Source: Clostridia bacterium
Lineage (GTDB): Bacteria; Bacillota; Clostridia; Oscillospirales; CAG-272
Assembly: GCA_017453205.1 (NCBI GenBank)
Contig: JAFTKO010000031.1
Location: 1 to 32,862, forward strand
Length of the DNA: 32,862 bases
Direction: 5' to 3'
Below the pieces are notes generated by a model. It worked only from the letters and a program-made list of their open reading frames with translations. It was not told the origin of the DNA and did not search any database. Positions 22,043 through 31,500 of the stretch are shown in pieces. Within the stretch, counting starts at the first letter, position 1, and each line of letters opens with the position of its first letter. A program made the translations under genes and the position numbers.

Positions 22043-23326
22043 ATGCATTTTACAGATAATCAAAAAAGGTATAGAATCCTTGAGGAAATTTCTGCGCCGG
22101 CGGATGGGCGAGGTGATTCGATTCCTACACGACGTGTCCTGTATCGTGCGAATCGGAAACGACGATATTGTGACGATCCAAGTGATGGATGCGGTGCTGC
22201 GCTTGAATCTAAAGACACCATCCCGATTCAACCAATCTACGATTATATCAATGGAACCCTTATGCGGATTATTATTTACAAAAAGCGTTTTATTTGCCAA
22301 AACCCGAATTGCAACAAGGTTTATACGGTTTCGAATCCTATTGAAATCAACAAAGGAGAGCGGGCAAGGGATGCGGCGATCAAGTTGGTCACTGATAAAA
22401 CCGCAACAATGCAGGAGTTAGCAAAGCAAGGTGGTTTTTCAAAAGCAACGGGATCAGCTGCTACATCAGCATTGATTTTACAACTTGATGGAGAGGCGGA
22501 CTTGGTTACAAGGAGATATCAAGAATACGAACAGCGAGTGAATGCGCTTCGTAAGCTTATCAAGAGCTTTTGTCTCAAAAGTAATCTCCTGTACATTCCA
22601 TTCAAATATAGGAAACAATGGCGATGTTTGGTGTGCTCTTGTGATTTTATCGAGAATGAGTGCTTTCTTTTAGATATTTTGGAATCCGATGAATTAAAAC
22701 TTATAGAGGAATTTACTGACCGAATTACTAATAAAGCAATTGTGAAAGAAGTGCATTGCAATGCAAACGAGGAGGTTTTTGTTTTTATGAAAAAAGCCTT
22801 TTCAAACGTCGATATTCTGATCCCCAGGCGTTGTATGTTGGATGCATTAAGCCGTTATTACCATGAGATGCGGCAACAAAATGTTGCTATCAGTGAAAGT
22901 GCGTATCAAAGAATGCGCCCTATCATCCGATACCAAAATGCACAGACTTGGGATGCAAAATGGAAAATGTGGATAGATTCACTTGATTGTGAGCAACAGA
23001 GATTTTTTGAGCCTGTTAATGATTTTATCGTGAGAAATCATGATATGATAAACGATTCGTTTGAGTATGAGTTTGAAGCGTCATTTATAGAATTGTTGAA
23101 CGAAATCAAAAATATGCAACGCAATAGCTTCGAGCTGATGCGCGTTAGATTGTTATTTGCCAATCACTCCCATTTTGATAAGAGTTATGAGACTGAATTG
23201 GCAAACGCGGTCAAATATATCCGCGCTCCGCTTCCCAAAACGCCGATACACAATTTTGGTGTCCGTATTTTCGACCTAGTGGCAGAGCTGCGGGCGGAGA
23301 GGGAAAGATTTGAGATTAATAGCTGA
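22043..23326 (+). CDS. ISL3-transposase-like protein, probably catalytically dead, divergent from tnsD
   Basis: 427 residues. C43, C50, C85 and C90 (CDDPSDGC and RFICQNPNC) match the layout of the ISL3-type N-terminal zinc finger. ERARDAAIKLVTDKTATMQE at about 106-125 matches its HTH region. The part from about 182 looks like the ISL3 catalytic fold by spacing, but the expected acidic positions appear to be replaced: IPF (185-187) where IDE is usual, VHCNAN (237-242) where a D is usual, and IPRRCM (260-265) where DRFH is usual. It has its own promoter and terminator. It may be a domesticated DNA-binding protein working with this transposon, for example as a regulator or target-site factor; this is inference. 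The ISL3 link is made by eye only. Confidence 0.55.
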   Translation: MHFTDNQKRYRILEEISAPADGRGDSIPTRRVLYRANRKRRYCDDPSDGCGAALESKDTIPIQPIYDYINGTLMRIIIYKKRFICQNPNCNKVYTVSNPIEINKGERARDAAIKLVTDKTATMQELAKQGGFSKATGSAATSALILQLDGEADLVTRRYQEYEQRVNALRKLIKSFCLKSNLLYIPFKYRKQWRCLVCSCDFIENECFLLDILESDELKLIEEFTDRITNKAIVKEVHCNANEEVFVFMKKAFSNVDILIPRRCMLDALSRYYHEMRQQNVAISESAYQRMRPIIRYQNAQTWDAKWKMWIDSLDCEQQRFFEPVNDFIVRNHDMINDSFEYEFEASFIELLNEIKNMQRNSFELMRVRLLFANHSHFDKSYETELANAVKYIRAPLPKTPIHNFGVRIFDLVAELRAERERFEINS

Positions 23327-23339
23327 TAAATAATAAAAG

Positions 23340-23376
23340 GGTTTGATGGATTTCTCATTCCGTCAAACCTTTTTTA
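23340..23376 (+). terminator. Intrinsic terminator of the ISL3-like gene
   Basis: GGTTTGATGGA (23340-23350) and TCCGTCAAACC (23359-23369), one G-T style mismatch, followed directly by TTTTTTT. It is 13 bp after the stop codon and separates this gene from the next cluster. Confidence 0.85.
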
Positions 23377-23416
23377 TCTTTTATTCTATTATTTGGTATA
23401 AATTTTGACTTTTATA

Positions 23417-23446
23417 TTGACAACTGTATTACAAATGTGGTATAAT
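23417..23446 (+). promoter_or_regulatory. Promoter of the RHH-TIR-SPFH cluster
   Basis: Consensus TTGACA (23417-23422), 18-bp spacer, consensus TATAAT (23441-23446) with TGG before it. The RHH gene starts 36 bp downstream. This is the strongest promoter in the window. The RHH protein may bind here, but no clear short direct or inverted repeat was identified. Confidence 0.85.
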
Positions 23447-23482
23447 GTATTTTGTAAAATAGTAAAGTGAGGTGTATAACAT

Positions 23483-23671
23483 ATGCCGGAGAAAAAACTT
23501 GTCATATCGTCAAAGAAGTTCCGTGGGGACTCTGCCGTGGTGTCGGTGCGACTTCCGAACGAGCTGATCCTCAAGCTTGATGAGATTGCCGAGCGCACGG
23601 GGCGGACGAGAAACGAGATCATGCAGACCTGCATTGAATTTTCGGTGGAAAATCTGGAAATAAACGATTAA
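23483..23671 (+). CDS. Ribbon-helix-helix (CopG/Arc-type) regulator
   Basis: 62 residues. The beta strand is AVVSVRLPNELILKLDEIA, then the turn ERTGRTRNEIMQTCIEFS, the classic RHH pattern with the GRTRNE turn before helix B. GTGAGGTG precedes ATG. The stop is 10 bp before the first TIR gene. It probably autoregulates the cluster. RHH proteins also act as antitoxins, so it may keep a toxic TIR product in check; this is inference. Confidence 0.87.
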   Translation: MPEKKLVISSKKFRGDSAVVSVRLPNELILKLDEIAERTGRTRNEIMQTCIEFSVENLEIND

Positions 23672-23681
23672 GGATGACGAC

Positions 23682-26357
23682 ATGGCAATTTTTAAATGTA
23701 AGATCTGCGGTGGAACGCTTGAAATAGGCGGCGCGCAATCGGTTGCTACCTGCGAATATTGCGGAACGAAGCAGACGCTGCCCAAGCTTGATGATGACCG
23801 CAAGGCAAACCTTTATGACAGAGCCAATCACTTCCGTCGAAACAATGATTTTGACAAAGCGATGGGCATTTATGAGAATATTTTGAACGAGGACAACACC
23901 GATGCCGAGGCATATTGGTCGCTTGTTCTTTGTCGCTACGGTATTGAATACGTAGAAGATCCCGCGACGCATAAGCGTGTTCCTACCGTCAACCGTGCGC
24001 AGTTTACGTCGGTCTTTGATGATGAGGACTACAAGTCTGCTTTGCAGTATGCCGACGGATATCAGCGCGAAATATATGAGGCAGAGGCGACTGCCATCAA
24101 CGAAATTCAAAAAGGCATCCTTGCCATCTCGCAGAAGGAGGAGCCTTTTGACGTATTCGTATGCTATAAGGAGACCGATGCGAACGGGCGCAGAACGCAG
24201 GACAGCGTGCTTGCCACCGAGCTTTATCACGAACTGACGCGCGAGGGATTTAAGGTATTCTTCTCCCGTATCACATTGGAAGATAAGCTTGGAATTGCAT
24301 ATGAGCCTTACATATTCGCCGCGCTGAACTCGGCAAAGGTGATGGTGGTTCTCGGTACTCGCCCCGAACACTTTAATGCTGTTTGGGTCAAGAATGAGTG
24401 GAGCCGTTACCTTGCGCTGATCAAAAACGGCGCAAAGAAAACGCTGATTCCCGCATACAGAGATATGGATCCCTATGACTTGCCCGAAGAGTTTTCGCAT
24501 TTGCAGGCGCAGGATATGTCCAAGCTCGGGTTTATGCAGGACCTTACACGCGGCATCAAGAAGATCGTTGCGGCAGATGCGCCTAAGACAATAGCCAAAG
24601 AAACTGTCATTGCAACGGCTACAACACCCAATATTGCACCCCTTTTGAAACGTGCGTTTATGTTCCTCGAGGATGGAGATTTTGACCGTGCTGATGATTT
24701 CTGTGAGCAGGTTCTGAATCAGGATCCCGAAAATGCGGAGGCTTATCTTGGCAAACTGATGGTTGAATTAAAGGTGAGCCAAAGAAAAAATCTTGGCAAC
24801 CTTGAATTTGCATTTGATAAAGAAAAAAATTATCTGAAAGTTCTCAGATACGGTGATGAAGTAATTCGAACGGAGCTGCAAGGTTACATCAAGACCATTT
24901 ACAAGCGTAACGAAGATAAATTCAGAGAAGAAATATATCAAAAAGCACGAAAAAAGCAATCTAATGCTCTTGATAAAATCTCTTTGGAAGAAGCTGTAGA
25001 ATTATATGATAAGATCATTAATTATAAGGATTCCAGAGAGCAAAAGGAAATTTGCCAAAGTAAAATACAATATATTAAACAACAAGAAGCGGAACGTGAG
25101 GAAAGGCTCAAAGAACAAGTAAAAGCAAGAGAAGAAAAGGATATTCTTCAAACAGATATAAAGTATAAAAAGCATAAAATTTTATTTACCTGTGCAATAG
25201 TGTTTCTTATTGTTTCTCCTCTCCTTTTGATTTTAGCATGTTTTTCTCCTACTCCAACATTGGCGCTAATATTTATATTTTTATTTTTTACAGATCTGTT
25301 ATGTATAGCTGTTCCATTTCAAAAGTACAGGTATGTTAAAGCAAAGAAGTACTATTATGACAAAAAATATTTTAATGCCGCGGACATATTTGAACAGATG
25401 GAAGGTAATCCGCACAATAAGTTTATGGACGTTAGCACATGGAAAAGAAAATCGTTAATCGCAGCAGGAGATACTTCTTATATAGCATATAGTAATTACA
25501 AAAAGAAACAGCGTAGAAAAGAAAAATTTATAATAGCCGGTATCACTGCCGCTGTTATATTGGCGATAGCTTTAGTTTTGGTTATAATTTTTGTGGTGGA
25601 GAGTGTTATTATTCCTAATAAAAAATATAATAAGGCCATTGGTTTACTTGAATCAGGTAATTATGTTGATTCGTATGAAGCTTTAATTGAATTAAACGGA
25701 TATAAAGATAGTGCAGAAAAAGCAAATTCTATTTACGAAACATATAAAACAGAAAAACTAAAGACAGCAAAAGTTGGCGACTGCATTTTATTTGGATCAT
25801 ACGAGCAGGACAATAACACACAAAACGGACGAGAAAACATCGAGTGGCTTGTGCTTGAAACAAAGGATAATAAAGTGCTTGTTGTTAGTAAATATGCACT
25901 CGACCGCCAACCATACAACGAACATAACGCAAAGATTACATGGGAAACTTGTACACTTCGCAAATGGCTGAATAATGAGTTTATTAATACTGCTTTTTCC
26001 GATAGTGAAAAAACAGCTATTCTAACTGTTACTGTCTCTGCAGATAAAAATACTGTCGGCACATCTGATCCTGGGAACGCAACACAAGACAAAGTTTTTT
26101 TGTTGAGTATCACAGAAGCAAACAAGTATTTTAGTTCTGATAGTGATCGTAAATGTGATGTAACAACTTATGCTGAAGCACGGGAAACATACAGTAGCGA
26201 TGGAATGTGGTGGTTGCGATCCCCTGGAGAAATTCAATATGTGGCTTCGACTGTCTACAATAGTGGCTCTGTAAATAAGTTTGGTAAATATGCAGATGAT
26301 TCTCTTGCTATCAGACCTGCTCTTTGGATAGATCTTGAAGGTGAGATGTTCCAATGA
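23682..26357 (+). CDS. Zinc ribbon-TPR-TIR membrane protein with DUF6273 ectodomain (TIR-1)
   Basis: 891 residues. Zinc ribbon C6, C9, C24, C27; TPR-like NLYDRANHFRRNNDFDKAMG (44-62); TIR domain about 155-295, from FDVFVCYKETD through SRITLED and AYEPYIFAAL to VMVVLGT. E208 in AYEPY is a candidate NADase glutamate by position. More TPR-like helices follow from about 325 and a coiled coil around 465-490. A hydrophobic hairpin is near 499-545, a third membrane segment near 616-640. The C-terminal DUF6273 part begins FGSYEQDN (about 705) and has TWETCTLRKWLNNEF, FLLSITEANKYF, WWLRSPG and IRPALWI. The TIR half would be cytoplasmic, DUF6273 probably outside. AAGGATG precedes ATG. Confidence 0.88.
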   Translation: MAIFKCKICGGTLEIGGAQSVATCEYCGTKQTLPKLDDDRKANLYDRANHFRRNNDFDKAMGIYENILNEDNTDAEAYWSLVLCRYGIEYVEDPATHKRVPTVNRAQFTSVFDDEDYKSALQYADGYQREIYEAEATAINEIQKGILAISQKEEPFDVFVCYKETDANGRRTQDSVLATELYHELTREGFKVFFSRITLEDKLGIAYEPYIFAALNSAKVMVVLGTRPEHFNAVWVKNEWSRYLALIKNGAKKTLIPAYRDMDPYDLPEEFSHLQAQDMSKLGFMQDLTRGIKKIVAADAPKTIAKETVIATATTPNIAPLLKRAFMFLEDGDFDRADDFCEQVLNQDPENAEAYLGKLMVELKVSQRKNLGNLEFAFDKEKNYLKVLRYGDEVIRTELQGYIKTIYKRNEDKFREEIYQKARKKQSNALDKISLEEAVELYDKIINYKDSREQKEICQSKIQYIKQQEAEREERLKEQVKAREEKDILQTDIKYKKHKILFTCAIVFLIVSPLLLILACFSPTPTLALIFIFLFFTDLLCIAVPFQKYRYVKAKKYYYDKKYFNAADIFEQMEGNPHNKFMDVSTWKRKSLIAAGDTSYIAYSNYKKKQRRKEKFIIAGITAAVILAIALVLVIIFVVESVIIPNKKYNKAIGLLESGNYVDSYEALIELNGYKDSAEKANSIYETYKTEKLKTAKVGDCILFGSYEQDNNTQNGRENIEWLVLETKDNKVLVVSKYALDRQPYNEHNAKITWETCTLRKWLNNEFINTAFSDSEKTAILTVTVSADKNTVGTSDPGNATQDKVFLLSITEANKYFSSDSDRKCDVTTYAEARETYSSDGMWWLRSPGEIQYVASTVYNSGSVNKFGKYADDSLAIRPALWIDLEGEMFQ

Positions 26358-26363
26358 ACAAAA

Positions 26364-26395
26364 AATATTATTGTTTGCACTTATGAAATAATATT
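26364..26395. repeat. Inverted repeat between TIR-1 and SPFH genes
   Basis: AATATTATT (26364-26372) and AATAATATT (26387-26395) are perfect 9-bp AT-only arms. It lies in the 77-bp spacer. It may be a weak attenuator or a binding site. Confidence 0.45.
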
Positions 26396-26434
26396 CAAAG
26401 CAAATTCATAAAAATTTAGACTGGAGAATTTATT

Positions 26435-27835
26435 ATGGCACAAATAGCAGAAATCATTAAATATGAGGGTGACAACAGCACCTTTATTTGGAAGCATCCC
26501 GTTGAGGATTTTAACTCTTTGACACAACTGATTGTTCATGAAAGTCAAGAGGCGCTATTCTTTATGAATGGTCAGGCGCTTGACCTGTTCGGGGCAGGCC
26601 GCTACACGCTTGAAACACAGAATATTCCCATGATCGGCAAGGTTCTCAACCGTGCTACAGGTGGAGAGTCTCCCTTCCATTGCGAGGTCTATTTCATCAA
26701 CAAGACTGTGCAGATGGCAATCAAATGGGGAACGGACTCCAAGATCAGATTCTTGGAGCCGTCTCTCGGTATTCCGCTTGAGATTGGTGCGTGCGGTGAG
26801 CTGAATCTGACCGTTTCGGATTCACGCAAGCTCCTTGTAAAGCTTGTTGGAACGATGAGAGGTATTGCTTGGGAAGAAAAAGGAATGGGCTTTACAAAGT
26901 CGATTCAAAATTCCTTCCGCCCTTTGATCTCAACTGCCGTAAAGGCACATCTGTCCAATGCGATCAAGTCTAACAACATCAACATTCTGGAGATTGACGA
27001 AAATCTGGAGCGGCTTTCCGATGTTTTGCGCCAAAGTATCGTTCCGGGATTTGAAGAATACGGCTTGACGATTCCACAGTTCTACATCACAAACGTCGCA
27101 CTCCCCGAGAACAATCCCAATTTCAGACGTATGCGCGAATTACACACCGTTTCCTTCCAAACCCGAATGATCCAAGCCGAAGCACTTGTAAAATCCGCGC
27201 AGGCAGATGCCGAGGCGGAAATTACCGCGGCGCGCCGTAAGATTGAACTCGAAAAGCAGTTGACCGAGACCGAAGTTGCAAAACGCGAGGCAGAAAGAGA
27301 TCTGATCCGCGCCCAGGCTGATGCGCAGGCAACGAAGATGGCGGGCTTTGCAGAAGCAGAGGTTATGCGTGCAAAGGGATACGATCAAAAGGATGTTTTG
27401 CAGACCGAGGTACAAAAGGCGTATGCCGAGGGCATTGGCAATATGACTATCAATGGCAGTGGCGGCGGAGTTGCAGGAGACATGATCGGACTTGGTGTTG
27501 GAATGGCTGCGGCAGGGGCTGTCGCTCCCCAGCTTGGCGATATGTTCAAGGGATTTGCACCGAATCCTTCTACGGAAGCTCCTGTCCCCGAAGCTAAATG
27601 TGCAAAGTGTGGTGCGACGCTTCCCGCAAATGCGAAATTCTGCTTGGAATGCGGCGAGAAGGTTGCGCCCGCTATCCCTGCTGATATGGTTGTGTGCCCC
27701 GAATGCGGAAATACCGTTTCAAAGGGTAAATTCTGCCCCGAGTGCGGACATAAATTTGTAACCGTTTGCCCCAAGTGCGGTAAAGATGTAGTCGTGGGTG
27801 CAAAATTCTGCCTTGAATGCGGCGAAAAGCTTTGA
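26435..27835 (+). CDS. SPFH/Band 7-domain protein with three C-terminal zinc ribbons
   Basis: 466 residues. The SPFH-like region is about 30-240, including VHESQEALFFMNGQALDLFG and GRYTLETQNIP, of the group often annotated as virion-core-like or YdjI-like. An Ala/Glu-rich helix follows at about 245-325 (AQADAEAEITAARRKIELEK). A Gly/Ala-rich link leads to three zinc ribbons (CAKC/CLEC, CPEC/CPEC, CPKC/CLEC) at about 387-466. No signal peptide or membrane helix is seen. SPFH proteins form membrane-attached rings or scaffolds, and YdjI works with PspA-type membrane stress proteins. The zinc ribbons echo those starting both TIR proteins and may be a shared docking device (inference). Confidence 0.9.
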   Translation: MAQIAEIIKYEGDNSTFIWKHPVEDFNSLTQLIVHESQEALFFMNGQALDLFGAGRYTLETQNIPMIGKVLNRATGGESPFHCEVYFINKTVQMAIKWGTDSKIRFLEPSLGIPLEIGACGELNLTVSDSRKLLVKLVGTMRGIAWEEKGMGFTKSIQNSFRPLISTAVKAHLSNAIKSNNINILEIDENLERLSDVLRQSIVPGFEEYGLTIPQFYITNVALPENNPNFRRMRELHTVSFQTRMIQAEALVKSAQADAEAEITAARRKIELEKQLTETEVAKREAERDLIRAQADAQATKMAGFAEAEVMRAKGYDQKDVLQTEVQKAYAEGIGNMTINGSGGGVAGDMIGLGVGMAAAGAVAPQLGDMFKGFAPNPSTEAPVPEAKCAKCGATLPANAKFCLECGEKVAPAIPADMVVCPECGNTVSKGKFCPECGHKFVTVCPKCGKDVVVGAKFCLECGEKL

Positions 27836-27849
27836 TGGAGGATAAGAAT

Positions 27850-28548
27850 ATGAAAAAACGGTTTGGCTTATACGTTGCCGCGTGGGCGGTATTGCTTGCG
27901 TTATTTAACGTAATCGCGTTTGTATCGGTTGGATGGATCAATCAAGAAAAATATACATCGTCATTTTGGATTGGATATACGCTGATCACCGCAATGTTTA
28001 TCGGTCAGCTGATCTGCTCCGCTATGGCGTTCAAAGCGGATACCGTACAAAAATTTTTTTATAACATTTCACTTATCAGAAGCAGCTACGTCGGCTTGAT
28101 CGCCTCGTTTATCGTTGGCGGCTTGTGTATGCTGATTTCTCCTCTGCCGTATTGGATCGGTGTAATTGCATGTGCTATTGTACTGGTCGTTAACATGCTT
28201 GCTGTGATCAAGGCAACCGCCGCGATCAGTGAAGTAGAACGAATTGACCACAAGGTCACGGTACAGACTTTCTTTATCAAGTCCTTAATAATTGATGCGG
28301 AAACGTTGATGGCGCAGGCAAAATCAGAGGATGTAAAGACGGAATGCAAAAAGGTTTGTGAAGCCGTTCGTTATTCCGATCCGATGAGCCATGATGCGCT
28401 TGCCTCTGTTGAAGCACAGATCACAATTCAGTTCCACACGCTGTCCGAGGCAGTCGAGTCTGATGATGTTGACCTAGTAAAAGCCGTGGCAAAAAATTTG
28501 CTTGTGTTGGTTGCGGACAGAAGCAAGAAGTGCAAATTGTTGAAGTAA
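27850..28548 (+). CDS. Four-helix membrane protein with cytoplasmic tail
   Basis: 232 residues from ATG 27850-27852, eight bases after GGAGG, which itself overlaps the SPFH stop. Hydrophobic segments are near 7-29, 38-61, 80-98 and 101-123. A helical, charged tail of about 110 residues follows, with evenly spaced acidic residues (EVERIDHKVTVQTFFIKSLI; FHTLSEAVESDDVDLVKAVA). I do not recognise a family. Its place between the SPFH and TIR-2 genes, with tight spacing, suggests it is a membrane partner in the same complex. Confidence 0.8.
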   Translation: MKKRFGLYVAAWAVLLALFNVIAFVSVGWINQEKYTSSFWIGYTLITAMFIGQLICSAMAFKADTVQKFFYNISLIRSSYVGLIASFIVGGLCMLISPLPYWIGVIACAIVLVVNMLAVIKATAAISEVERIDHKVTVQTFFIKSLIIDAETLMAQAKSEDVKTECKKVCEAVRYSDPMSHDALASVEAQITIQFHTLSEAVESDDVDLVKAVAKNLLVLVADRSKKCKLLK

Positions 28549-28587
28549 AAAGATAGCTTTAGGAATATAACATCAAGGAGATTTAAA

Positions 28588-31500
28588 GTGGCACTTTTCA
28601 AATGTAAAATGTGCGGCGGATCGCTGGAGATTGCTGACAACGCTACGGTCGTTGAATGTGATTACTGCGGCACACAACAGACCTTGCCCAAGCTTGATGA
28701 CGAAAAACGCGCGAATCTTTATGACCGCGCGAACCATTTTCGGCGGAACAATGAGTTTGACAAGGCAATGGCTATATACGAACAGATATTGAACGAAGAC
28801 AATACCGATGCGGAAGCATATTGGTCGATCGTTCTTTGTCGCTACGGAATCGAGTACGTAGAGGATCCGTCTACCAAAAGACGGATCCCTACGGTCAATC
28901 GCGCACAATTCACCTCGATTTTGGCAGATGAAGACTATAAATCGGCTCTTGCCAATGCAGATACATATCAAAAAAGCATTTATGAGTTGGAAGCGAAAGC
29001 TATTGATGAGATACAAAAAGGCATTTTGGCAATTTCCAATAAGGAAGAGCCGTTTGATGTCTTTATCTGCTATAAGGAAACCGATAATAGCGGAAAGCGT
29101 ACACAAGATAGTGTGCTTGCACAGGATCTTTATTATGGCTTGAAGAACGAAGGCTTCAAGGTCTTTTTCTCGCGCATCACTCTGGAAGAAAAATTAGGCT
29201 CTGCCTACGAACCCTATATTTTTGCCGCGCTGAATTCGGCAAAGGTTATGGTGGTACTTGGAACAAAAGCCGAACACTTTAACGCCGTATGGGTGAAAAA
29301 CGAGTGGTCGAGATTTTTGGCTCTTATTAAGCAAGGGCAGAAAAAGGTGCTGATTCCCGCCTACAAAAATATGGATCCTTACGACCTTCCTGAAGAATTC
29401 TCTCATTTGCAGGCGCAGGATATGTCCAAACTGGGCTTTATGCAGGATCTGATCCGGGGAATTAAGAAAATCGCCGAAAAAGAAAAAAAGGAGACTGTCA
29501 AAGAAACGGTGATCGTCAATCAAGTCAACCAGGATCATGACACGGCCCCTCTTTTGAAGCGTGCGTTTCTGTTCTTGGAGGATGGAGATTTTGACAGTGC
29601 CGACGAATATGCGGAAAAGGTTTTGGATATTGATCCCGAATGCGCGGAAGCCTATGTTGTAAAATTGCTGATTGGGTTGAAGCTACGCTCTCCTTCCCAA
29701 ATCGGATCGTATGCCTCACCGATTGACCGAAATCCTAATTATATTAAGGCTTTGCGGTTTGCCAAGGGAGACTATCGTAATACGATCGAGGGCTACAATC
29801 AAGCAATCGTTGATCGGATTGATTTAGACAATAAGAATCAACAGTATGCAAACGCTTGTTCCTTGATGAATTGCAGAAGATATAGCGATGCAATTTCGGC
29901 ATTCTCCAAAATTGGATCTTTTAAGGATTCTGCAGCCAAAATTGAAATTTGCAAGCAAAACATAGAAACGGATCGTAAGGAGCGGATCTATGCAGATGCT
30001 TTACGCAACGTTGCTTCTGCTGCGGCAAATGACAAGAATATTTTGAATAGCATCGCCGCTTTACAGTCGATTAAAGGCTACAAGGATGCTGATGCATGGG
30101 TAGAAAAACTTGAAGCGCGCCTTGAAAAGTGGTATGCAGATCAAAAGGCAGCCGAAGAAAAAGAGAGAATCAAGGCCGAGCAGGATAAGCTGGAGGCAAT
30201 TCGGCAAGCCGAGTTGCGCAAGCTCAAGGCTGAACAGAATAAGAAAAAGGCTGTAAAAGCTGCCAAAATCGGCATTCCGAGTTTGATCGCGTTGGTTTTA
30301 GTTGTTGTTTTAACGACCACCTTGCTGATTCCGATGATCCGCTTTCATAAAGCCGATAAGCTGTTTGCGGAAGGCAAGTATGCCGAAGCCGATTCAATAT
30401 ACAAAGAGCTCGATGGCTTTGGAAAGAGCGACCAGCGTATTTCTGCGGTAAAAGCGATCGATCAGGTTGAAGATAAGAAGTTCGAGGAAGGCATCAAAAC
30501 ACTTCTGGCAGCAGGCGTTCCTGTTGAACTGACTTATCAGACGGCAGGCGGCAGTTTGACAGATACGCAAACGATCTCGCTGGGCTATACGCTTTCTTTG
30601 GATGATTCTATCGTGCCCTTAAGCGCGGAAAAATCAACCACATCCGAGCAAACTGTGTTTACATTCACGCAAAGCTCCGATTTTACAGGCTTGAAAACAC
30701 CGGGAAGAAACGGTTATCGGTTTGTAGAATGGGAGTTGGATACCTATGCCTATGATGTAGAATCAAAGGACGCAACCTTTACGCTTTCTCTGAAGGCAAA
30801 ATGGAGCACCAAAGATTATACGGTCGAGTATGATCTTGCGAGCGGATCTGTTCAAGGCAACAATGTCGTAGAATATGACCCCGAGGACGAAGCCTTTACC
30901 TTGATCAATCCTACTCGCACGGGCTATACCTTTGCCGGTTGGATGGGAACCGGTCTTTCTGAGCCGACTATTGAGGTTACCGTACCCACGGGAAGCTATG
31001 GCAACCGAACCTATACGGCTACTTGGAAAGCAAACGAGTATACGGTTACATTGCTACCAAACGGCGGTGAGGTGTCTAACGCACAGTTGACGGTTGTTTA
31101 TGACAAACCTTTTACATTGCCTACCCCGACATGGTTGGGTCATGATTTTTCGGGTTGGTATATTGATGGCAAAAAGGTCACTGATGGTACGTGGAATGAA
31201 ATACAAAATATAACGTTGACCGCCAAATGGGACGCCACCGATTACACGATTACTTATCATCTCGATAATGGTACCAATGCAGCATCTAATCCCAAAACTT
31301 ATACGATATATGATGCCATTGCATTGAAAGAACCTACAAAAACGGGATACACATTCCTCGGCTGGACATATGATGGACAGTCAACTCCCACAAAAACCGT
31401 ATCCATTGCAATAGGCACGACCGGGAATAAGGTTTATACTGCAAATTGGCAAGCAAATGAGTACAAAGTAACGTTTGATGCCAACAATGGCACGGTTTCG

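Larger units (their letters stand above)
13416..23376. mobile_element. Tn7-like transposon: left end, tnsABC, two TnsD systems, divergent ISL3-like gene
   Basis: The recognisable module spans the end repeats, tnsC, tnsB, tnsA, tnsD2 (split), tnsD1 and the divergent ISL3-like gene up to its terminator. The far end is not seen, so the 23376 border is only the limit of the recognised module. The true right end may lie beyond 32862. The side next to typA is the tnsC side. In Tn7 itself the tnsA side faces the attachment gene glmS, so orientation or layout differs here. GC content drops and the dispersed repeats of the left region stop at this border, which supports a foreign origin. Confidence 0.8.

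Noticed and set aside
23327-23416. Right end of the Tn7-like element after the ISL3-like gene
   Set aside because: No copy of the ACAACTCT repeat in inverted orientation and no TGT...ACA tip is present. The spacer holds only the terminator and the next promoter.
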